A stretch of 64,000 nt of DNA from an uncultured Lachnospiraceae bacterium (GTDB lineage Bacteria; Bacillota; Clostridia; Lachnospirales; Lachnospiraceae). The translations under genes and the position numbers were made by a program. The notes under the pieces were generated by a model. The model searched no databases, was not told where the DNA came from, and saw only the letters and a list, made by a program, of their open reading frames with translations. Every line of letters begins with the position of its first letter. The stretch's first letter is position 1. The stretch lies in the NCBI GenBank assembly GCA_910587155.1, contig CAJULA010000016.1, forward strand, positions 25,024-89,023. The letters run 5' to 3'. Shown one piece after another: positions 41,227 through 47,885 of this stretch.

Positions 41227-42446
41227 AAAGCGAAACAAGAGCAGTAACCTTACAGGAGACACCGTCGGCAAATCGGATTCATATCGGTTTTTTCGGAAAG
41301 CGCAACAGCGGGAAATCTTCGCTTCTCAACGCGTTTGCCGGACAAAGGGTATCCATCGTATCCGATCAGGCGGGCACCACCACCGATCCGGTCAGCAAGC
41401 CGATGGAAATCCATGGACTGGGGCCCTGTATCCTGATGGATACGGCAGGGTTTGACGATGAAGGCATATTGGGGCAGCAGCGGGTGGAGAAAACCCGGCA
41501 GGCGGCTGAAAAAACAGAGATTGCCCTGCTGCTCTGCGGGGAAGGAGATCTGGCAGCAGAAAAGCACTGGTATCAGTTTTTCCGCGGGAGACAGACGCCT
41601 GTCATCGTGACCGTGAGTAAAGGGGATGACAGGGAAAAGGCGCAGGCTCTGGCGGATCGTGTAAAGGAAGAGCTGGGAGAACAGGCGCTGATTGTCAGTG
41701 CGCGGGAGCGAAGCGGGCTGGATGAGCTGCGGGAGCGTCTGCTGCGGGCGCTGCCGGAGGCATGGGAGCCGGCGGATATTACAGGGACACTGGTCAGTGA
41801 GGGCGATATGGTGCTGCTGGTCATGCCGCAGGACATCCAGGCACCGGCAGGCCGTCTGATCCTGCCGCAGGTTCAGACCATTCGGGAGCTTTTGGATAAG
41901 AAATGCATGACTGTGTGTGTGACGGCAGACCATCTTGCAAAGGCGCTGCAGGCACTGAAGGAGCCGCCGGCATTGATTATCACAGATTCTCAGGTGTTTC
42001 CTGCCGTTTACAGGCAAAAACCGAAGGACAGCCTGCTGACCTCTTTTTCCGTCCTGTTTGCGGCATATAAAGGAGATGTGGAATACTATATACAAAGTGC
42101 CCGTCAGCTCGGCGCTCTCAGGGAGGATTCCAGCGTGCTGATCGCAGAGTGCTGTACGCATGCGCCCCTGGCTGAGGATATCGGCCGGGTGAAGCTGCCG
42201 CGTATGCTTCGTGAACGCTGTGGCAGCGGCCTGCGGGTGGATATGGTAAGCGGCATGGATTTTCCGGATGATCTTACGGGCTATGATCTGATCATCCAGT
42301 GCGGCGGCTGTATGTTTAACCGCAGATACATCCTGTCACGGACAGAGCGTGCCAGATCCCAGGGGGTGCCGATGACCAACTATGGTGTGGCTCTTGCATG
42401 GCTTGGCGGTATTCTGGATCAGGTGGCAGTTCGGGGCAAGACATAG
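41223..42446 (+). CDS. hydF: [FeFe] hydrogenase maturation GTPase HydF
   Basis: HydF is the scaffold that receives the 2Fe precursor from HydE/HydG and hands it to the hydrogenase. TTG 41223 is chosen because GGAGGG lies about 10 bases before it and LQETPSANRIHIGFFGKRNSG then sits at the usual place; GTG 41172 lies inside hydG. The 407-residue protein has the P-loop G25 to S32 (GKRNSGKS), DTAGFDD, a dimerisation domain, and a C-terminal cluster-binding part with ECCTHAP and CGGCMFNRR, then a VPMTNYGVALAW ending. All hallmarks are present. Confidence 0.95.
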   Translation: MKSETRAVTLQETPSANRIHIGFFGKRNSGKSSLLNAFAGQRVSIVSDQAGTTTDPVSKPMEIHGLGPCILMDTAGFDDEGILGQQRVEKTRQAAEKTEIALLLCGEGDLAAEKHWYQFFRGRQTPVIVTVSKGDDREKAQALADRVKEELGEQALIVSARERSGLDELRERLLRALPEAWEPADITGTLVSEGDMVLLVMPQDIQAPAGRLILPQVQTIRELLDKKCMTVCVTADHLAKALQALKEPPALIITDSQVFPAVYRQKPKDSLLTSFSVLFAAYKGDVEYYIQSARQLGALREDSSVLIAECCTHAPLAEDIGRVKLPRMLRERCGSGLRVDMVSGMDFPDDLTGYDLIIQCGGCMFNRRYILSRTERARSQGVPMTNYGVALAWLGGILDQVAVRGKT

Positions 42447-42458
42447 TCAGAGGTTTTT

Positions 42459-43037
42459 ATGGAAAGAAAAGAAGAATGGGAAGTGGGAGGATTTCAGTTC
42501 CGGACAAAAGAGGATGCGGAACTGGCTAAGACCGAACTGGATAAGATTACCTTTCTCGAAAAGAGGCTGCGATATGACGATCCGGAGAGTATCCTTACGA
42601 TTTATAACAAAGCGATAGAAAACGGGATTTTTCAGACCCCGGTGGGATTTCAGTATCTGCAGAAGCTGAAAGGTTTTCTGACGGAGCGTGGTCTGGCCGG
42701 TCGTGCCAGAGGCATACCGCTGCAGCAGCAGTACAGCAGTGGTGTGCAGGAGCAGGGCCGCGGACAGGAGCCGGACGGGAGGCATGTGGCAAGAGTGCGC
42801 GTGCAGCCCAGCCAGTACAGGGCGCTGCGCTCGAAACTTCGGCGCTCCGTTTTGCTGAACATCGTACTGATACTGCTCGTCATCATTATGTTTGCCATTA
42901 CCCTGACCGGAAAAAATGCCAATATCCTCAATTATGAGAGAGTCCTGACGGACAGATATGCAGGCTGGGAGCAGGAGCTGACACAGCGAGAGGCGGCCGT
43001 ACGGGAGAAAGAACGGGCGCTGCATATGGAGGAATGA
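42459..43037 (+). CDS. Membrane-anchored protein of unknown function downstream of hydF
   Basis: The 192-residue protein starts 12 bases after hydF. It has a charged N-terminal helical part (MERKEEWEVGGFQFRTKEDA), a Gln/Gly-rich linker (about 85-105), one transmembrane helix (about 128-150; LLNIVLILLVIIMFAITLTG) and a C-terminal coiled coil with many Glu and Arg. It seems co-transcribed with the maturases, although it may merely read through. I cannot name a family. The YDDPESILTIYNKAIE segment looks conserved enough to search. Confidence 0.65.
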   Translation: MERKEEWEVGGFQFRTKEDAELAKTELDKITFLEKRLRYDDPESILTIYNKAIENGIFQTPVGFQYLQKLKGFLTERGLAGRARGIPLQQQYSSGVQEQGRGQEPDGRHVARVRVQPSQYRALRSKLRRSVLLNIVLILLVIIMFAITLTGKNANILNYERVLTDRYAGWEQELTQREAAVREKERALHMEE

Positions 43038-43075
43038 GGAGAGGCGTCTGTCTGGCAGCTGTGCTGCCGGGGCCT

Positions 43076-43750
43076 TTATTCTTCAAATTTATACCCCATG
43101 CCCCATATTGTCTTGATGGCATTTCCCCTGTCCCCCATTTTGCTGCGCAGCTTTTTCACATGGGTGTCGATGGTGCGGGCGTCGCCAAAATAATCATAAT
43201 TCCATACATTGTTCAGTATTTTTTCGCGTGAAAGGGCCACACCGCGGTTTTCCATAAAGTAGGTCAGTAATTCGAATTCCTTGTAGCTCAGCTCCACGGG
43301 TTTGCCGTCGATTGTGACCTGATGGGCATTTTTGTCCAGTGTGATGCCTCCGCAGGAGAGGGGTTCGTTCTGGCTTCTCTGTCCGGCCCGGCGGAGAATG
43401 GCCTCTACTCTTGCCACAAGGATCCGGGGGCTGAACGGTTTGGTAATGTATTCATCCACACCGAGTTCAAACCCTGTCAGTTCGTCACGCTCGTCCGATC
43501 TGGCTGTCAGCATGATAATGGGTACTTTGGAGTGCTCGCGTATCTCGCGGCATACCTGCCAGCCGTCTGTTCCGGGCATCATCACATCCAGCAGGATAAG
43601 GGCGATATCTTTCTGTTCCCAGTAAATCTCCAGCGCGCGGTTTCCGTCTTCGGCTTCTATTACATGATAACCGCTCTTTGTCAGAAAATCCTTCACCAGC
43701 TTGCGCATCCGGCTTTCGTCATCTACTACCAGTATTTTCAGCTGTTCCAT
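43076..43750 (-). CDS. Lone OmpR/PhoB-type response regulator
   Basis: The 224-residue protein has a receiver domain with the acidic DD pair at 10-11, phospho-acceptor D55 in ILLDVMMPG, T/S in IIMLTARSD and Lys in YITKPFSP. The winged-helix output domain ends VWNYDYFGDARTIDTHVKKLRSKMG and IWGMGYKFE. No histidine kinase gene is adjacent on this strand; the RR/HK pair at 44679-46905 runs the other way with its own regulator. It is convergent with the hydF operon, with a weak hairpin (43052-43070) between. Confidence 0.94.
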   Translation of the reverse strand: MEQLKILVVDDESRMRKLVKDFLTKSGYHVIEAEDGNRALEIYWEQKDIALILLDVMMPGTDGWQVCREIREHSKVPIIMLTARSDERDELTGFELGVDEYITKPFSPRILVARVEAILRRAGQRSQNEPLSCGGITLDKNAHQVTIDGKPVELSYKEFELLTYFMENRGVALSREKILNNVWNYDYFGDARTIDTHVKKLRSKMGDRGNAIKTIWGMGYKFEE

Positions 43751-43784
43751 ATACTGCCTCCCTGTTTCGGTTGTCTGTTGTATT

Positions 43785-43813
43785 ATTATAGCAGAATTGT
43801 GCGTCCGTTACAA
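43785..43813 (-). promoter_or_regulatory. Promoter of the lone response regulator
   Basis: On the minus strand TTGTAA (43813-43808) and TATAAT (43790-43785) have a 17-base spacer. It is back-to-back with the comEA promoter 21 bases away. Confidence 0.75.
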
Positions 43814-43833
43814 TTTTTCATAAAAACTAATCC

Positions 43834-43862
43834 TTGCATTTACGTTTTTTTTTGTATACAAT
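43834..43862 (+). promoter_or_regulatory. Promoter of the comEA-holA gene cluster
   Basis: TTGCAT (43834-43839) and TACAAT (43857-43862) with a 17-base spacer. The leader is about 40 bases and is almost filled by the hairpin at 43881-43904. Confidence 0.72.
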
Positions 43863-43880
43863 AGAACCAGTCAGCGCAGA

Positions 43881-43904
43881 GGCTCCTTTTTGAGAAAAGG
43901 AGTC
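43881..43904 (+). promoter_or_regulatory. Hairpin that hides the comEA ribosome-binding site
   Basis: GGCTCCTTTT (43881-43890) pairs with AAAAGGAGTC (43895-43904), ten pairs with one G-T, closed by the tetraloop TGAG. The 3' arm contains AAAAGGAG, the Shine-Dalgarno sequence of comEA (ATG 43909). When folded, the site is fully paired. No T-run follows, so it is not a terminator. Confidence 0.75.
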
Positions 43905-43908
43905 GTAC

Positions 43909-44673
43909 ATGAATCAGAACATAAGAATGTGTGCTTTGCTTGCCGTTTTATTATGGCTGCCTGCCGTGCTGTGTGGGTGTGCCAGGAGGGAATCTGCCAT
44001 GCTGGATGAAGTCTTGCCGGCAAAGGAGTATGAGACAGAGGCGCCGGGGAGGCGTGAGCTTTCGGAAAGCGATGAGGCCGGCGAAGGAGACGGGGCAGAG
44101 GAGACGGCAGCGCCGGACCGGGAATATGAGGCGGATCCGGGGCAGGCAGATGCGGCAGAGCAGGAGGCGCAGGTGTGTTATGTGCATATCTGCGGCGCGG
44201 TGCAGGAGGCGGGCGTTTACCGGATGGAGGCGGGCGACCGTATTTTTGCTGTGGTGGAACAGGCGGGCGGGTTTGCCCCCGGCGCCTGTGAGGATTATGT
44301 GAATCTGGCAAAGCCGGTGGCAGACGGGCTGCGGATATGGATTCCAACGCAGGAGGAAGCCCGGAAAGAGCGAAACGACAATCAGCGGATGTCTCCTGTG
44401 GAGGATGCGGGGCTGGAATATCCAAAAGAAAGCAGCGCCGGGGGATCGCCTGCGCAGGCGGGAGAGTCCGGCAGACTGGTGAATATCAACACGGCGTCCT
44501 TAGAGCAGCTTATGAGTCTGACGGGGATTGGCGAGGCAAAGGCGCGGGCGATTATGGAATACCGCAGCGGGCATGGCAATTTTGCGGAAAAAGAGGATAT
44601 CATGAAAGTAGCCGGGATCAAACAGAGCGGCTATGATAAGATCAAAGATCAGATTACAGTGAAGCAGGAGTAG
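43909..44673 (+). CDS. comEA: ComEA-type DNA-binding lipoprotein (SLBB and helix-hairpin-helix)
   Basis: ComEA binds incoming DNA at the outside of the membrane for uptake through ComEC. The 254-residue protein has a lipoprotein-like signal (lipobox VLCGC, Cys about 24), an acidic linker (to about 85), an SLBB domain (about 86-145; VCYVHICGAVQEAGVYRMEAGDRI) and a C-terminal HhH pair (about 190-250; VNINTASLEQLMSLTGIGEAKARAI, EDIMKVAGIKQSGYDKI). B. subtilis ComEA is anchored by a helix; a lipid anchor is a variation. comEC lies four genes down, so the DNA-uptake genes are split by a two-component set. Confidence 0.9.
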   Translation: MNQNIRMCALLAVLLWLPAVLCGCARRESAMLDEVLPAKEYETEAPGRRELSESDEAGEGDGAEETAAPDREYEADPGQADAAEQEAQVCYVHICGAVQEAGVYRMEAGDRIFAVVEQAGGFAPGACEDYVNLAKPVADGLRIWIPTQEEARKERNDNQRMSPVEDAGLEYPKESSAGGSPAQAGESGRLVNINTASLEQLMSLTGIGEAKARAIMEYRSGHGNFAEKEDIMKVAGIKQSGYDKIKDQITVKQE

Positions 44674-44678
44674 AACAG

Positions 44679-45371
44679 ATGGCAAACAGGGTATTGGTGG
44701 TAGATGACGAGAAGCTGATTGTAAAAGGGATACGCTTCAGCCTGGAACAGGACGGTATGGAAGTGGATTGTGCGTACGACGGAGAAGAGGCGGTGGAAAA
44801 AGCAAAAACAGGCGCCTATGACATTATTTTACTGGATATTATGTTGCCGAAACTGACCGGGCTGGAGGTATGTCAGCAGATACGGGAGTTTTCCACAGTG
44901 CCCATCGTGATGCTGACGGCCAAGGGAGAGGACATGGACAAGATACTGGGGCTGGAATACGGGGCGGATGATTATATTACCAAGCCCTTTAATATTCTGG
45001 AAGTCAAGGCCCGGATCAAGGCCATTATCCGCCGTACGACCGTGCGCATCAAGGCGGAGCCTGCAGAGGGAGGTTTCCTGGAAGCGGGTGATATGCGGAT
45101 CGAAAGAGACAACAGAAGGGTGACGATTGCCGGCAGGGAGATCAATCTGACGGCCAGGGAATTCGAGGTGCTGGAGCTGCTTGTGCTGCATCCGGGCAAA
45201 GTATACAGCCGTGAGAGCCTTCTGAAGCTTGTATGGGGGGCAGACTATCCGGGAGACGTACGTACCGTGGATGTGCATATCCGGCGGCTGCGGGAGAAGA
45301 TTGAGACAAATCCCAGTGAGCCGGGCTATGTTCATACCAAGTGGGGCGTGGGATATTACTTTAAGCACTGA
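44679..45371 (+). CDS. OmpR-type response regulator paired with the downstream kinase
   Basis: The 230-residue regulator has D9/D10, phospho-acceptor D53 in ILLDIMLPK, T in VMLTAKGED and K in YITKPFNI, followed by a winged-helix domain (ESLLKLVWGADYPGDVRTVDVHIRRLREKI, then VHTKWGVGYYF). It resembles the WalR/YycF and MtrA branch. It begins 5 bases after comEA and is followed by its kinase 46 bases later. WalR controls cell-wall hydrolase genes; whether this one does cannot be told from sequence alone. Confidence 0.94.
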   Translation: MANRVLVVDDEKLIVKGIRFSLEQDGMEVDCAYDGEEAVEKAKTGAYDIILLDIMLPKLTGLEVCQQIREFSTVPIVMLTAKGEDMDKILGLEYGADDYITKPFNILEVKARIKAIIRRTTVRIKAEPAEGGFLEAGDMRIERDNRRVTIAGREINLTAREFEVLELLVLHPGKVYSRESLLKLVWGADYPGDVRTVDVHIRRLREKIETNPSEPGYVHTKWGVGYYFKH

Positions 45372-45417
45372 AAGAAAAGAAAGACCGGCAGGGCGCGCAT
45401 GAACGGAGTTTTGGCAG

Positions 45418-46905
45418 ATGTTTGAAAAATGCAGGGAATATCCTGGAAAAATAAAGATTCTGAGAAGTCTGAAGGTACGTCTTTTTCTGATTATTCTTTT
45501 GTCCGGCATCATACCCAGCGTGGGAATGCGGTATGCGATTCTGCGCGGGTATGAAGACCGGGCGGTGAATGTACGGATTGCGGATGTGCAGAATCAGTTT
45601 AAGATTCTGGCCAATCACCTGCTCATCTATGGGTATTTCCATGATACGGCTTCCGAGGTGGTGAATACCGAGCTGGATCAGCTCTCTAATCTGTATGACG
45701 GGCGTGTGCTGATTATTGACCGCAATTTTAAGGTAATCAAAGACACCTATGGAATCAGTGAAGGGCGTACTATTATTTCGGAAGAGGTCATCCGCTGTTT
45801 TAAAGGGAGCGGTACGACGAACTATGACAGTAAGAACGGCTACATCGAAATTACCACGCCGATTGTAAATACGGTTGTGAGTACGGCGGATACCCAGACC
45901 GGGACTGAGCAGACGCAGGAAGAGGGGCTGGCGGAAGGTGTGATTCTCTCCAGTGCGTCCACCAGTACGATTATGACCACGCTGGATATTCTCAACCGCA
46001 GGGCGATCATTGTGGAGGTCATTGCCCTTGTTTTTGTGGTGGCGATCGCTTTTGTACTGTCAAGGCTGCTGATTGCGCCGTTTGAGCGGGTGACACAGGC
46101 GATCAATGAGGTAAAGGCAGGCTTTACCGATGATGAGATCGCAGTCAATGATTATGTGGAGACGGAGCATATCGTGGATGCATTCAATCAGCTTCTTGGC
46201 AGAATGAAAGTACTGGATGATTCCAGACAGGAGTTTGTATCCAATGTCAGCCATGAACTGAAGACACCACTGACATCCATGAAGGTGCTGGCGGATTCCC
46301 TGATGTCGCAGGAGGAAGTGCCGGCGGAGCTGTATAAAGAGTTTATGACGGATATCGCCAACGAGATAGAGAGAGAGAATAAGATTATCAACAATCTGCT
46401 CTCTCTTGTGAAGATGGATAAGAAAGCGGCCGATCTGAATATTGTCTCCATGGACATCAATGAATTGCTGGAGCTGATTCTCAAGCGCCTGCGTCCCATT
46501 GCCAGAAAGAAAAATGTGGAAGTGATCTATGAGAGTATGCGTCCGGTTACGGCAGAGGTGGACGAGGTGAAGCTGACGCTGGCGCTGTCGAATCTGGTGG
46601 AAAATGCCATCAAGTATAACCGGCCAGAGGGCTGGGTCAGAGTGACACTGGATGCGGATCATCGTTTTTTCACCGTGGAAGTAGCCGATTCCGGTATTGG
46701 GATCCCGCAGGAAGCGCAGGAGCATATTTATGAACGGTTTTACCGTGTGGATAAATCTCATTCCCGTGAGATCGGCGGAACCGGACTGGGACTGGCCATT
46801 ACACGGAGTGCGATTCTGATGCATCGCGGTTCGATCAGGGTGGAAAGTGTGGAAGGGCAGGGAACGACGTTTACCGTAAAGATCCCGCTGATCTATCTTG
46901 TGTAA
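45418..46905 (+). CDS. Membrane sensor histidine kinase (WalK/MtrB-like)
   Basis: The 495-residue kinase has a transmembrane helix (about 20-38), an extracytoplasmic sensor of about 150 residues, a second helix (about 195-218), a HAMP segment (RLLIAPFERVTQAINEVKAGF), HisKA with the phospho-accepting H279 in SNVSHELKTPLTS, and the ATPase boxes N (NLVENAIKYNRP), G1 (VADSGIGIPQEAQ), F and G2 (GGTGLGLAIT). No PAS domain is seen, unlike WalK. The following gene encodes a GerMN lipoprotein with a start 22 bases after the stop, probably its partner outside the membrane. Confidence 0.94.
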   Translation: MFEKCREYPGKIKILRSLKVRLFLIILLSGIIPSVGMRYAILRGYEDRAVNVRIADVQNQFKILANHLLIYGYFHDTASEVVNTELDQLSNLYDGRVLIIDRNFKVIKDTYGISEGRTIISEEVIRCFKGSGTTNYDSKNGYIEITTPIVNTVVSTADTQTGTEQTQEEGLAEGVILSSASTSTIMTTLDILNRRAIIVEVIALVFVVAIAFVLSRLLIAPFERVTQAINEVKAGFTDDEIAVNDYVETEHIVDAFNQLLGRMKVLDDSRQEFVSNVSHELKTPLTSMKVLADSLMSQEEVPAELYKEFMTDIANEIERENKIINNLLSLVKMDKKAADLNIVSMDINELLELILKRLRPIARKKNVEVIYESMRPVTAEVDEVKLTLALSNLVENAIKYNRPEGWVRVTLDADHRFFTVEVADSGIGIPQEAQEHIYERFYRVDKSHSREIGGTGLGLAITRSAILMHRGSIRVESVEGQGTTFTVKIPLIYLV

Positions 46906-46927
46906 TAGTGATATAAGGAGGCTTACA

Positions 46928-47842
46928 TTGAAGCTTGGAGGATATATTCTGCTTTTGCTCCTGTGTGTGTCGGGGCTGTATGGCTGCGGCCGGACCGGCG
47001 TGGTAGGGGGAGGCCGGAGTGTGGATATCTACTATCTGAACAAAGACGAGACAGGGATTGAAAGTGAGACGTATACGCTGCAGAAGGAAGGTGTGGATGC
47101 GCAGATACAGGAGCTTTTGCAGGTAATGGCAGAAGCGCCGGAAGACGCGGACAACAAGACCGTGCTGGGCGGTTCGGCAGTTGTCCTGGAAGTGGGGCGG
47201 GAGGAGGCACAGGTCATATTGACCATGGATGAGGGATACCGCAGTCTCAACCCGGCTACGGAGGTGCTGACAAGAGCGGCACTGGTGCGTACGCTGACAC
47301 AGATAGACGGGGTTGATTTTGTTTCCATGAAGGTGAGAAATGATCCGCTGACAGACCGCTCGGGCAATCCCATTGGCATAATGGAAGCCTCTATGTTTAT
47401 TGACAATGCGGGGGATGAGATCAATGCCTATGAGAGAGTCAGGCTGACGCTTTATTTTACGGACCAGAGCGGGACAAGACTGGTGGAAGCGGCCAGATCA
47501 GTGGTCTACAATACGAATATTTCCATGGAAAAGCTGGTAGTGGAGCAGTTGATCAAGGGCCCTAACAATGAAGAGATGTTTCCCACCATCAATCCGGAAA
47601 CGAAAGTGATCAGTGTGACGGTGAAAGATGGGATCTGCTATGTAAACCTCAGTGAAAGTTTTCTGAATCCGATGACCAATGCCACGGCGGAAGTGACGAT
47701 CTATTCCATCACCAATTCTCTTGTGGAATTATCTAATGTCAACAAGGTTCAGATATCCATCAACGGGGATACGGAAGGGACATTTCGGGAGAAGTTTCCG
47801 CTTTCGACCATTTATGAACGGAATCTGGAGCTGATCGACTGA
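46928..47842 (+). CDS. Lipoprotein with two GerMN domains
   Basis: TTG 46928 is the start, since ATAAGGAGG lies 6-10 bases before it; the frame is open further up only inside the kinase stop region. The 304-residue protein has a lipoprotein signal (lipobox GLYGC, Cys near 19) and two GerMN repeats: about 35-150 (VDIYYLNKDETGI, LTRAALVRTLTQIDGVDFVSM) and about 170-295 (RLTLYFTDQSGTRL, VEQLIKGPNNEEMFPTI, GICYVNLSESFL). GerMN domains occur in spore germination GerM and in LpqB, the partner of MtrB kinase in actinobacteria. Position after a kinase makes a signalling role plausible; GerM-like spore function is the alternative. Confidence 0.88.
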   Translation: MKLGGYILLLLLCVSGLYGCGRTGVVGGGRSVDIYYLNKDETGIESETYTLQKEGVDAQIQELLQVMAEAPEDADNKTVLGGSAVVLEVGREEAQVILTMDEGYRSLNPATEVLTRAALVRTLTQIDGVDFVSMKVRNDPLTDRSGNPIGIMEASMFIDNAGDEINAYERVRLTLYFTDQSGTRLVEAARSVVYNTNISMEKLVVEQLIKGPNNEEMFPTINPETKVISVTVKDGICYVNLSESFLNPMTNATAEVTIYSITNSLVELSNVNKVQISINGDTEGTFREKFPLSTIYERNLELID

Positions 47843-47863
47843 CCATGGCGGCGGGCGCCATGG
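47843..47863 (+). repeat. Short perfect hairpin between the GerMN gene and comEC
   Basis: CCATGGCG (47843-47850) pairs with CGCCATGG (47856-47863) around GCGGG. No T-run follows. It precedes the ribosome site of comEC and may affect mRNA stability. Confidence 0.5.
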
Positions 47864-47885
47864 AGGAGATGACAGGGAGGCCATA

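Noticed and set aside
43052..43070. Hairpin between convergent genes as a strong terminator
   Set aside because: CTGGCAGC/GCTGCCGG forms a stem, but the following sequence is GC-rich before a short T stretch, so the case is weak.
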